Positions 42,329-50,746 of a stretch of DNA of 64,000 bases are shown here, piece by piece. Source of the stretch: Ruminiclostridium cellobioparum subsp. termitidis CT1112. GTDB taxonomy: Bacteria > Bacillota > Clostridia > Acetivibrionales > DSM-1351. The position numbers and the translations under genes were made by a program. Location of the stretch: contig NZ_AORV01000020.1 of the NCBI RefSeq assembly GCF_000350485.1, forward strand, positions 1-64,000. Reading direction: 5' to 3'. Every line of letters starts with the position of its first letter. The first letter of the stretch is position 1. The notes beneath the pieces are model-generated. The model ran no database searches and was not told the DNA's origin. It worked only from the letters and a program-made list of their open reading frames with translations.

Positions 42329-43919
42329 TGTTAAGTATCCTTTCTCTGTATTCCGAGGGTGACATGCCGGTCAGCTTCCTGAAAACCTTTATAAAATATC
42401 TGGAGTTTGCATATCCCACCATTTCGGCAATGTCCTGGGTTTTAAGATCCACCTGCATCAGTAGGACTTTTGACTGATCTATCCTCACGGTGCTGAGATA
42501 CATGGAAAAAGACTCTCCCGTTTCCTTTTTAAAAAGATCGCTCAGGTAGGATTCATTCATATAGAATTCCCTTGCAATCTGTCTTAAGGTTATATCATTA
42601 AAATAATTTGTATTGATATAGCTCTTTATATCACTGATAACCTTTCTGCAAGCCGTTTTATTCTTTTCATTAAAATATTCCGATATTTCCCTTGTATAAG
42701 TAATAAGCATGTCCTGGATATCATTTTTGTTATCAAGTCTGCTCAGCATTTTATACATCTCGTTTGTCGTGGGGAATTTCATTTTTTCAATAAAACGGTC
42801 TTTAAAAAGGTTATGCATGACTACTATGACAAATTCCATGATATGGCTTTTAAACTTAATGGGGTCCATATTTGAAATTTCAGCAACCTTGTCAACAAGC
42901 TCGGTCAAAATACCCACCGCCTTGTCAAAATCGGCAAACTGTAAGGCCTCAATATATTTGTGTTCGGTATCCAGTGGATACTCCGCCGAGCTTTTTTCAA
43001 CATTCAGTTCATCAAATAGTATTATACTGTTTTTTTCATAAAACACCTTGTTTCTTAAGATATACAGGCATTCCTTAAAGGCAGCATTGATCCTGTCAGG
43101 GCTGCTGTAGCATTTGCTTATTCCGATTGTGATACTGTCGAGGCCGCTTTCAAGCAGTTCTCTATGTATTTCGCCTGCCACTGTCTTAATGTAAGCCGGG
43201 CTTTCATGGGTTTGGTTCAACAGGCAGCAAAAGCTTCCGTCGAATAAATCAACTATGCAGCCGCCTCTTTTATAAACTGAAGCCTGTACTTTTTGTCTAT
43301 TTGCAGACAGCATATCCATTTCCTCTTCGGTTTCATGAAAAACTGAAATGGAAAAGTTGTCCAGCCTTATGATAAACAAAGCAAAGGTTTTGTAAAAGCA
43401 TTCATTTTCCGGAACCTTTTTCGGTGAATGTCCGGGAGCTGTTTCATACAGCATGTCCATGAAAAATTTATCTTTAAGCTGCAGCAATGCTTTTTCTTTA
43501 AATAGCTTAAGCTCACCCTCCTCTTTGATTTTGCTGTCTCTTTCCATCAGCATCTGCTCGATTTTTTTCAGGCTGCTCATAATGTCCCTGTAGTCAGGTG
43601 GCTTTAGAATATAATCCACCGTTTCAAGCCTGATTGCTTTTTGTGCATAGGAAAAATCAGGGAACCCGCTCAATATGATAAACTTTATATCAGGCGTTAT
43701 TTCCCTGGCCCTTTGAACCAGCTCCAGACCATCCATGCATGGCATTTTTATATCGGTGATAATAACATCCGGTTTCTGATTAATAACCGCAGCCAGGGCC
43801 TCAACACCGTTTTTATATTCACCCGCTATATACCAGTCCTCGCCCGACCTCTCAATCATGGAACGCAATCCTCGCAGTACTTTTGGTTCATCGTCCACAA
43901 GCATGATATTAAGATTCAT
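42321..43919 (-). CDS. YesN-type response regulator with AraC output domain
   Basis: A 532-residue regulator: receiver domain (IMLVDDEPKVLRGL; phospho-Asp in DVIITDIKMPCMDGLE; Lys in DYILKPPDY), a long middle region of about 270 residues, and a C-terminal AraC DNA-binding domain (DITLRQIAREFYMNESYLSDLFKKETGESFSMYLSTVRIDQSKVLL... to GMSPSEYRERIL). This is the standard YesN layout that activates sugar transporter genes. Its ribosome-binding site is duplicated in tandem (two AAGGAGGCATT units). It is paired with the upstream YesM-type kinase and is the likely activator of the CUT1 operon and its own genes. Confidence 0.93.
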   Translation of the reverse strand: MNLNIMLVDDEPKVLRGLRSMIERSGEDWYIAGEYKNGVEALAAVINQKPDVIITDIKMPCMDGLELVQRAREITPDIKFIILSGFPDFSYAQKAIRLETVDYILKPPDYRDIMSSLKKIEQMLMERDSKIKEEGELKLFKEKALLQLKDKFFMDMLYETAPGHSPKKVPENECFYKTFALFIIRLDNFSISVFHETEEEMDMLSANRQKVQASVYKRGGCIVDLFDGSFCCLLNQTHESPAYIKTVAGEIHRELLESGLDSITIGISKCYSSPDRINAAFKECLYILRNKVFYEKNSIILFDELNVEKSSAEYPLDTEHKYIEALQFADFDKAVGILTELVDKVAEISNMDPIKFKSHIMEFVIVVMHNLFKDRFIEKMKFPTTNEMYKMLSRLDNKNDIQDMLITYTREISEYFNEKNKTACRKVISDIKSYINTNYFNDITLRQIAREFYMNESYLSDLFKKETGESFSMYLSTVRIDQSKVLLMQVDLKTQDIAEMVGYANSRYFIKVFRKLTGMSPSEYRERILNNG

Positions 43920-43947
43920 AAATGCCTCCTTAATGCCTCCTTGAAAC

Positions 43948-45708
43948 TTAATGCATCATTGTTAAAGATATTTCTACAATCACTTTTGTTCCGAAACCCT
44001 TCCGGCTTTCAATTTTTACTCCGTATTTCCCGCCGTAATAATATTTTATTCTTTCATGCACATTGAGAACCCCAATACCCCCATGGCTTTCCTTGACATC
44101 CTTCTTTTTTATGAACAGTTCTTCTATTTCTTTTTCCGTCATTCCCGTCCCATCATCTATAATTTCAAAAATCAAATTTTCTCCGTCTCTGAACCCGTTT
44201 ATTGTGATATTGCCATAACCCTTGTCCTGCATGAGCCCATGATTGATTGAATTTTCCACAAAGGGCTGGATTATGAAACTCAGCATTTCACATTCCATTA
44301 TGGATTCATCAATGTTTATCTCATAGTTCAGGCAATCCTCAAAACGTGCCTTTTGCAAAAACAGGTAGTTTTTGATTTGCTGGACTTCCTCCCTTACGAA
44401 TACGTTCGTACTGCCCTTTTTTATGCTATACCTGAGGATTTCCCCCAGTTTGGTTACAATATCCGCAATTTCATAATCATTTTTATCTATCAGCATCCAA
44501 TAAACGGTATCAAGGGTATTATACAAAAAATGTGGCTGAATCTGGGCCTTTAACGCTCTGAGCTCCGCATCCTTTTCCTTCAGTCCCTCATTGTAAACCT
44601 CTTCCAGCAGGCTCTGAAGCTGCATGGTCATATGGTTGAAAACTTCGCTGAGTTCTCTTACTTCCTCTGTTGCACCTCTTGTCAGGGACAGGTCTGTTTG
44701 AGCATTCAAATCCCCATTGGAAACCTTTCTCATGGTAAAAATCATGTTCCTTATGGGCCTTGTGACATTGCTGGATATCAGCACCGATATATAAACGGCT
44801 ACCACAATTGCTGCTATTCCTATTATTAAGATAAATTTCTGAATATAGTAAAAATTTGCATTAATCTCATGGATGGCCACAGCATTCATCAATACCCAGC
44901 CTGTCTGCTGGTTATACAGGGTATTAACAACAAGATCATTTGTGATAAAATGCCCTTTTGAAGATTTAAGCTTCTCTGAAGCAATGGAACTGCCCAGCTC
45001 TGCCGTCACGTTTATGCCTATGCGGTCCTTGTCCTTGCTGGATATGATCTTCCCGGCACTGTTTGCAATATAAAAATCTCCTTTTTCGCCTTCCATATAA
45101 GTGTCTTTCCATAAAAGCGATTCCCTGACAGCCATGATCATTATACCCAGATCCTCAAATGTATCAATACTCCTGAGCTTCCTGGCAACAAAAAACATGT
45201 AGTCGCCGTGATTATCCGCGGCATAATGAATAAACCTGCTGTCCAGGAAAACCATCTCTCCGTTGGTATCAGCTATTTCAGATTTAATCTTTTCAATATT
45301 CCTGGAAAAATATTCTCTCAATTCATTGTCCGATTCGCTGAAGGTATTCCCTGCATTAGAGAAAAGGAATACTGCATCAATGTCATTTGACAGCACATAC
45401 TGCATATCCCGTGATATTTCGTCTTTGGATACTTCGGTATTGTTGTTTTTGAAAAGCAGATCCAGGGTCTCTCTGTCTGAAATTATGGTTTTGGAAAAAT
45501 TATCAATTTCTTTTACAAAATTATTCAATTTCTCATTTTTCTGCCTTAACTCTACCTGAATAAAATTATTGTTTATTTCATTTATAGTAGTTTGCATTAT
45601 ATAATATGTTGCGGCTTCCATAAATATTAAAAGCACGAGTATGAGCAATAAAAAATTAGTAAAAATTCTTTTACTTAGGCCTTTGAATTCTATATTGAAT
45701 TTTTTCAT
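43948..45708 (-). CDS. YesM-type sensor histidine kinase
   Basis: A 586-residue kinase: helix 1 (about 14-36), an extracellular Cache-like sensor of roughly 240 residues, helix 2 (about 285-310), HAMP (VTRPIRNMIFTMRKVSNGDL), the His_kinase domain with the phosphorylated His in LKAQIQPHFLYNTLDTVYWM, and an HATPase_c domain (FVENSINHGL; IIDDGTGM; GGIGVLNVHERI). This family senses extracellular sugars in Firmicutes, often with a binding protein. The ribosome-binding site is weak. It begins the kinase-regulator-binding protein unit. Confidence 0.93.
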   Translation of the reverse strand: MKKFNIEFKGLSKRIFTNFLLLILVLLIFMEAATYYIMQTTINEINNNFIQVELRQKNEKLNNFVKEIDNFSKTIISDRETLDLLFKNNNTEVSKDEISRDMQYVLSNDIDAVFLFSNAGNTFSESDNELREYFSRNIEKIKSEIADTNGEMVFLDSRFIHYAADNHGDYMFFVARKLRSIDTFEDLGIMIMAVRESLLWKDTYMEGEKGDFYIANSAGKIISSKDKDRIGINVTAELGSSIASEKLKSSKGHFITNDLVVNTLYNQQTGWVLMNAVAIHEINANFYYIQKFILIIGIAAIVVAVYISVLISSNVTRPIRNMIFTMRKVSNGDLNAQTDLSLTRGATEEVRELSEVFNHMTMQLQSLLEEVYNEGLKEKDAELRALKAQIQPHFLYNTLDTVYWMLIDKNDYEIADIVTKLGEILRYSIKKGSTNVFVREEVQQIKNYLFLQKARFEDCLNYEINIDESIMECEMLSFIIQPFVENSINHGLMQDKGYGNITINGFRDGENLIFEIIDDGTGMTEKEIEELFIKKKDVKESHGGIGVLNVHERIKYYYGGKYGVKIESRKGFGTKVIVEISLTMMH

Positions 45709-45791
45709 AATATCTTCTTTCGATTCATGTTTTTAAATATAATATGAGATATTAAACCATAGATTAATACTTCGCAATTGCATGCAAACTG

Positions 45792-45831
45792 CTTCTTGTA
45801 TTATGTGGCTCTTCCATATTGCATAATACAA
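45792..45831 (-). promoter_or_regulatory. Putative YesN-type operator before the kinase gene
   Basis: CTTCTTGTATTATGT (45792-45806) matches the motif before the transporter binding protein at 14 of 15 bases. Here it forms one arm of a dyad: TTGTATTATGT (45796-45806) with GCATAATACAA (45821-45831). Confidence 0.5.
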
Positions 45832-45874
45832 ATACATATGACGCTCATAGCCATGCCTGTACTGCAATGATATA

Positions 45875-45892
45875 TGTGTAATCGATATCACA
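45875..45892. promoter_or_regulatory. ATCGAT-centred palindrome upstream of the kinase gene
   Basis: TGTGTAATCGATATCACA is nearly perfectly symmetrical and shares the ATCGAT core with the other locus 1 operator candidates. It lies about 170 bp upstream of the kinase in the 328-bp gap before locus 2; the rest of that gap holds the motif at 45792 and the locus 2 terminator. Confidence 0.5.
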
Positions 45893-45937
45893 TTTTAATT
45901 ATATTTATAAGTATTGATTATGTCAAACTGTCTCAAC

Positions 45938-45974
45938 AAAAAAACCATCATTAATAAAATAATGATAGTTTTTT
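45938..45974 (-). terminator. Terminator of the locus 2 (rbs-like) operon
   Basis: AAAAAACCATCATT with AATGATAGTTTTTT (one mismatch), eight-base loop, A and T tracts; 60-100 bp past the rbsD stop. Confidence 0.75.
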
Positions 45975-46036
45975 AACATTACAGATGTTTTTGATTTTGT
46001 ATTTTTTTATATAAAAATAATTGGTGGAAATCAATG

Positions 46037-46441
46037 TCAAGCTACGCCGATAGTAAGTAGAATATTGGCATATATTCTTTTTTCACCGGTTGAAATAGCC
46101 AGGCGTACATTTGATTTGCAGCAGGCGTCGTAAAAATCAAATCTTTCCATGCCGCTTAAATCCATCCCGCCAAGAATTTCTTTAAATTCACCGAATATTG
46201 GCGGCTGCTCACTTCCGGGAAGCATAACCTCTGCTTTCTCAAAATTAACAACCTTTTTTAAAACCTCAAGCACCTGGGTTACTTCCGGAATACCGCTTGT
46301 CAGCCCAAGATAGACTTTTTCCGCAGCCCCGCTTTTGGAGCTGAGAGGATAGTTGCCATCTGCAATTAGTATTTTGTCGCCATGCCCGCAAAATGAAAGA
46401 GCTTTCAGAATATCCGGATGGATACATGATGTTGTTAACAT
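46037..46441 (-). CDS. rbsD: RbsD/FucU-family sugar mutarotase
   Basis: A 134-residue protein of the RbsD/FucU family, which catalyses pyranose-furanose or anomer exchange of free sugars so that the kinase receives the right form. HPDILKALSFCGHGDKILIADGNYPLSS carries the conserved His-Gly-Asp and Asp-Gly-Asn residues; ERFDFYDACCKSNVRLAISTGEKRIYANILL is the C-terminal signature. GGGAGG six bases before the ATG. It is the last gene of an operon with an importer, a kinase and an SIS isomerase, consistent with a pentose that is used in its furanose form. Confidence 0.9.
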   Translation of the reverse strand: MLTTSCIHPDILKALSFCGHGDKILIADGNYPLSSKSGAAEKVYLGLTSGIPEVTQVLEVLKKVVNFEKAEVMLPGSEQPPIFGEFKEILGGMDLSGMERFDFYDACCKSNVRLAISTGEKRIYANILLTIGVA

Positions 46442-46457
46442 AATTAACCTCCCTGAT

Positions 46458-47072
46458 TTAATTCTCGTTTTCCCTGAGCTGACCTAGAGTTCCGCCAGGG
46501 TGCCACTTTACATATTCTTGCGGAGTAATTTTTCTTATACTTTGAAGTACTATACTCAAACCCTGAAGTACTAAAATTTCTGCAAGAATTGACGCGCGCG
46601 GAGCCCGGTTTAACAGGTCACCCTCCGCTTTAATTCCGGCATACAGGAAAGCATCGCCTTGTTTTGCAAGCCATGAATCAGGATTTCCCGCAACTGAAAT
46701 TACCTTGCATCCATTATTCTTAACGGCTTCCACTGTTGATTTTAATTCAATGGTTTCACCGCTGTTTGAAATACAAATTACCACGTCCCCCGGAATAAGC
46801 TGACCGCAGGAACCATGGACAGCCTCGGTCCCGTGAAGGAAATAGGTGGGTGTTCCGGTGGATGATAATAGTGATGCAATGTAGTTTGCAACATGTCCGG
46901 GCTTGCCAATTCCTGTAATGTGGACGCGGTTGCCCCTTTTTTCGGCATCAAGTATCAATTCAACCGCCTTTTCATAACTTTCAACTTTGATTGTTTTTAA
47001 GATTGCATCATATTCTTCTTTGGCTATGCCAATAAAAGATGCTAATGCACTCTGACTTTCCTTGTCTATCAT
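46458..47072 (-). CDS. SIS-domain sugar-phosphate isomerase, KdsD-like without CBS domains (locus 2)
   Basis: A 204-residue paralogue of the locus 1 isomerase (roughly 60% identical by eye), with HITGIGKPGHVANYIASLL, STGTPTYFLHGTEAVHGSCG, GDVVICISNSGETIELK and WHPGGTLGQL. It differs most in the first 40 residues. The expected reaction is D-arabinose 5-phosphate to D-ribulose 5-phosphate. It lies 22 bp after the kinase and 16 bp before rbsD. A ribose operon would not need such an isomerase, because ribose 5-phosphate already enters the pentose phosphate pathway. Confidence 0.82.
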   Translation of the reverse strand: MIDKESQSALASFIGIAKEEYDAILKTIKVESYEKAVELILDAEKRGNRVHITGIGKPGHVANYIASLLSSTGTPTYFLHGTEAVHGSCGQLIPGDVVICISNSGETIELKSTVEAVKNNGCKVISVAGNPDSWLAKQGDAFLYAGIKAEGDLLNRAPRASILAEILVLQGLSIVLQSIRKITPQEYVKWHPGGTLGQLRENEN

Positions 47073-47094
47073 TTTAACCTCTCCCTTTGGTTAG

Positions 47095-48099
47095 TTATCT
47101 CTTTAGTCCGTCAAGCAGCGAAAAATCGAATCCTGAGTGACCTTCTTTTTTCATTAATTCCACAACATCAGACAGATGTGGCAATGAAGGCTGTGCGCCC
47201 ATTCTTGAAACAGTGATGGCAGCGGTATAGTTTGCAAAAGTTAAAGCCTGGCTGTGATTCATTCCCAGGCATACCGCACTTGTAAAGGCAGCTACAAATG
47301 AATCACCCGCAGCCGTTGGGTCCTTTACTTCTACTACATCAATACACGGCTGATAAACAAATTCATTTTGGTTTGCCACCGCTGCCCCTGCATTCCCAAG
47401 TGTTACGACTACATTTTTTACCCCTTTGGAAAGCAGGGCGTTAACAACAGCTTTTACATCATCCTGATTAACCGCTTTACCGGCCTTACGTATCTGTATA
47501 CCCGTGAGGTCGGCTGCTTCATGTTCATTTGGGGATATATATGCCAGGCATGAAAGCAGTTCCGGGGAAAGCGGCGCAGAAGGAGCTGAATTAAGCATAA
47601 CAGGAACACCTTTGTCAAAGGCATACTTGGCTACAATTTCATTGATGCTCATAGGGATTTCCAACTGCAGAATAACCATATCATACTGGTCAATAGTATC
47701 CTTTAAAAAAGCTACATCCTCATCAGTGATAGTCATGTTGGAGCCCGGTACTACTATTATTCTGTTTTTTGCCGAGTTTGATCTGTCAACCTCAAGCAAT
47801 ACATTTCCAACACCGGAGGGGACTTCCGGATCAGTAGCAACGAATTGAGTATTTATCCCCGACTCCAAACAGGAATTGACAAGAATTTTTCCAAAATCGT
47901 CATTTCCAACCTTGCCAACCATGGTGACGTCAGCACCCAGTCTGGCCGATTGTACAGCCTGATTTGCCCCCTTCCCCCCAGGTGCTGTCCGGAAACTTTT
48001 ACCCAGAAATGTCTCTCCCGAATTCGGAAAATTTTCAGTACTTACTATTAAATCCATGACAAAGCTTCCGACTACAAGGATTTTTGGAGTTTTCATCAT
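47095..48099 (-). CDS. rbsK: Ribokinase-family (PfkB) sugar kinase (locus 2)
   Basis: A 334-residue ribokinase-type kinase, clearly paralogous to the one in locus 1. Shared motifs: VGSFVMDLIVSTENFPNSGET, APGGKGANQAVQSARLGADVTMVGKVG, YISPNEHEAADLTGIQ and VVEVKDPTAAGDSFVAAF. It adds phosphate to the 5-hydroxyl of a pentose. AAAGGAG precedes two adjacent ATG codons. It lies between rbsC and the isomerase. Substrate specificity is inferred from the neighbours, not from the protein itself. Confidence 0.88.
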   Translation of the reverse strand: MMKTPKILVVGSFVMDLIVSTENFPNSGETFLGKSFRTAPGGKGANQAVQSARLGADVTMVGKVGNDDFGKILVNSCLESGINTQFVATDPEVPSGVGNVLLEVDRSNSAKNRIIVVPGSNMTITDEDVAFLKDTIDQYDMVILQLEIPMSINEIVAKYAFDKGVPVMLNSAPSAPLSPELLSCLAYISPNEHEAADLTGIQIRKAGKAVNQDDVKAVVNALLSKGVKNVVVTLGNAGAAVANQNEFVYQPCIDVVEVKDPTAAGDSFVAAFTSAVCLGMNHSQALTFANYTAAITVSRMGAQPSLPHLSDVVELMKKEGHSGFDFSLLDGLKR

Positions 48100-48143
48100 T
48101 TTATTTCTCCTTTTAATAAAACTGTGATTTTTGTCACTTGTGG

Positions 48144-49127
48144 TTATTTGGAAGCGTACTTGCTTGCAACTGTACTAAGAGCCACAGCACCAACCAAAAT
48201 TGCACCCTGAAAAATATACTGGAAGAATGTAGGAGCACCAAAGATGGCCAATCCATTAAATCCTATCTGGATTATGAATACTCCGATGAAAGTTCCGAGA
48301 ATATGGAACTCACCGTCTTTTAATGTTGCAGAACCCAGGAATACTGCCGCAAATGCGTTTATCATATAGGTATCTGCCGCACCGGTAGTACCGCTGCCAA
48401 TGAGAGATGCCAGCAATATTCCGGTGATTCCGGCAAAGAAAGAACTGATCATAAAGGAAATTGTCTTTACCATATCAACGTATATTCCTGACAATCTGGC
48501 TGCATTCTGATTGCCGCCCACTGCCTGGATTCTTTGCCCCAATTCGGTACGGTTTAATACAACCCAAAGTATGACAAGGAGTACTACCATATATATGATA
48601 TCTGCAGGTATAAGGCCGAATAGCTTAACTAAAGTTAAATTCAGAAACTGATCAGGAACACCGGTTGCAATAGGAGCACCGCTTGAGTAAGCATAATTCA
48701 AACCCACTACAATACCGCCGATACCAATTGTGGTAATAACCGAGCTAACCTTTGCCTTTGTGATAATTAAGCCGTTAACAAAGCCTATGAAAAGACAAAC
48801 AATTAATACAATGGGAATTGCCACACCTATGGGAAGTTTTTGATTGACCATCAGACCGGTTACCAAAACACCAGCAAAGCTGGCTACGTAGCCGATACTC
48901 ATATCGAATTCGCCAACAATTACAACAGCAGTCAACCCGCATGCTATGATTGCAGATAAGGAACCCTGGTTAAATATGTTCAGAAAGTTGTTAAATGTAG
49001 CAAATGAGGTAGGTTTTAATATTGAAAAAACTAAAATCATTATTAATAAACCAATTAAAGTTCCATACTTGGAAGTAAATCTTAAACTTTTCCGTCTTCT
49101 TTCATTTAATGATATTTGATTATTCAT
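48144..49127 (-). CDS. rbsC: CUT2 sugar ABC transporter permease, RbsC-like
   Basis: A 327-residue permease of the RbsC/AraH family with 8-10 helices. Characteristic segments are GLTAVVIVGEFDMSIGYVASFAGVLVTGL, GFVNGLIITKAKVSSVITTIG, GGNQNAARLSGIYVDMVK and TYMINAFAAVFLGSATLKDG. The start with AAGGCGG nine bases away is two codons inside an earlier TTG. It works with RbsA and RbsB to import a monosaccharide. Confidence 0.93.
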   Translation of the reverse strand: MNNQISLNERRRKSLRFTSKYGTLIGLLIMILVFSILKPTSFATFNNFLNIFNQGSLSAIIACGLTAVVIVGEFDMSIGYVASFAGVLVTGLMVNQKLPIGVAIPIVLIVCLFIGFVNGLIITKAKVSSVITTIGIGGIVVGLNYAYSSGAPIATGVPDQFLNLTLVKLFGLIPADIIYMVVLLVILWVVLNRTELGQRIQAVGGNQNAARLSGIYVDMVKTISFMISSFFAGITGILLASLIGSGTTGAADTYMINAFAAVFLGSATLKDGEFHILGTFIGVFIIQIGFNGLAIFGAPTFFQYIFQGAILVGAVALSTVASKYASK

Positions 49128-49162
49128 ATGCAAATCCGCCTTATTCTAATTTGATTTTAAAT

Positions 49163-50701
49163 TTATTTAGCATGAGCATAACTGAGCTTTAAAATTGAAT
49201 CCTTGGTGATCATGGAATCTGTCAATTCTCCGGTTATCCTTCCTTCATTCAAAACAATCACTCTGCTGCACAAACCTGGAAGCTCTTCCACATCAGATGA
49301 AATTATTAAAAAGGAAGTACCTTTTACAGCCATTTCTTTTATAATATTATAGATCTCAGCACGGGCACCAACATCGACACCCCTTGTCGGTTCATCCATA
49401 ATAATCAACTCGGGAGAACGTTTAAGCCATTTTCCTATAACAATCTTTTGCTGATTTCCGCCACTTAAGTTCAATATGTTTGTATGTTCACTGCTGGTTT
49501 TTACAAGCAGGCGCTTTATAATATCTTTTGAAATTTCAGCAGATTTCTTTGAATTCACGAATGACAACCACTTTATAGACCTTGTATGAGAAAGATTCGG
49601 AAGATTAATATTAAAATTGACACTTTTATTTGAAATAATACCTTCGGTTCTTCGATCCTCAGGAACCAATACAATTCCTTTATCAATAGCATGTTTGGGA
49701 TGTTTCGGGCTAAATGGCTTTCCCTTATATAACATCCGGCCGCTTTTAATCCTGTCCGCACCGAAAATCATTCTAGCAAGCTCGGTACGGCCTACGCCTA
49801 CCAAACCGGTAAGACCCAGAATTTCACCTTTATATAATTCAAAGCTGACATCTTTTACTTTCTGATTTGCATAAATATTTTCAACCTGCAGTAAAACATC
49901 TGTATTTTCAACTTTTTTTACTTCTGCTTTTTCAGACGATAAATTAAACCCGGCAATAACATCTATTATCTGATCTTTTGTTATTTCACCTATACTCGAA
50001 TAAAAAACCTTTTTCCCATCTTTCATTACTGTGATTTCATCACAAATTTCCATGATCTCATCAAGGCGATGCGATACATAAACTATAGAAATTCCCTGAT
50101 TCTCAGTTAAATCTTTAATTACATTAAATAGAAGTTCAACTTCCGATTCGGACAGTGATGCTGTCGGCTCATCCATGGCTATAAGTTTGGCATCCTGATA
50201 CAGTGCTCTTGCAATCGAAACAAGCCATTTATTTGCAACACTCAATTCTTTTAATTGAGTATTAAGCGGGATATTCAGTTTCAGCCTCTTCAGAACCTTT
50301 TCAACATCCCTGTGCATTTTTCTCCAGTTAATCATGCCCAAAGTTGTCTTTTTAGGCATGCCAAGCGTAATATTCTCAATGATATTAAAGTCTTCTACAA
50401 GACTCAGTTCCTGATGAATAAAGCTTAACCCTAACTCTGTCGATGTGTGTGGATTGGGGATTTTCGTCTCTTTGCCGTTGATAAAAATTTCTCCGCCGTC
50501 CTGTGGCTGAACACCTGCCAAAATCTTTATCAAGGTAGACTTACCGGCGCCGTTGGCGCCGATAAGTCCATGAACTTTACCCTTTTGAAAGCACAAACTA
50601 ACATCATCCAGAGCTTTAACTGCAGCAAATGATTTTTTAATTCCCTTCACTTCCAAAAATGGAACTTCAATTTCTTCATTTTGCTCAATTAAGTTATCCA
50701 T
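49163..50701 (-). CDS. rbsA: CUT2 sugar ABC transporter ATP-binding protein, RbsA-like
   Basis: A 512-residue tandem ABC ATPase. The N-terminal cassette has Walker A GANGAGKST, signature LSVANKWLVSIARAL (degenerate) and Walker B LIAMDEPTASL; the C-terminal cassette has the usual degenerate P-loop GLVGVGRTELARMIFG, signature LSGGNQQKIVIGKWL and LIIMDEPTRGVDVGAR. This asymmetry is standard for RbsA/MglA/XylG. It is fitted between rbsB and rbsC with short gaps, so the importer genes are co-expressed. Confidence 0.94.
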   Translation of the reverse strand: MDNLIEQNEEIEVPFLEVKGIKKSFAAVKALDDVSLCFQKGKVHGLIGANGAGKSTLIKILAGVQPQDGGEIFINGKETKIPNPHTSTELGLSFIHQELSLVEDFNIIENITLGMPKKTTLGMINWRKMHRDVEKVLKRLKLNIPLNTQLKELSVANKWLVSIARALYQDAKLIAMDEPTASLSESEVELLFNVIKDLTENQGISIVYVSHRLDEIMEICDEITVMKDGKKVFYSSIGEITKDQIIDVIAGFNLSSEKAEVKKVENTDVLLQVENIYANQKVKDVSFELYKGEILGLTGLVGVGRTELARMIFGADRIKSGRMLYKGKPFSPKHPKHAIDKGIVLVPEDRRTEGIISNKSVNFNINLPNLSHTRSIKWLSFVNSKKSAEISKDIIKRLLVKTSSEHTNILNLSGGNQQKIVIGKWLKRSPELIIMDEPTRGVDVGARAEIYNIIKEMAVKGTSFLIISSDVEELPGLCSRVIVLNEGRITGELTDSMITKDSILKLSYAHAK

Positions 50702-50746
50702 ATGTTTATTCCTTCTTTGAGTAAATATATTTTATTTACAATAAAA

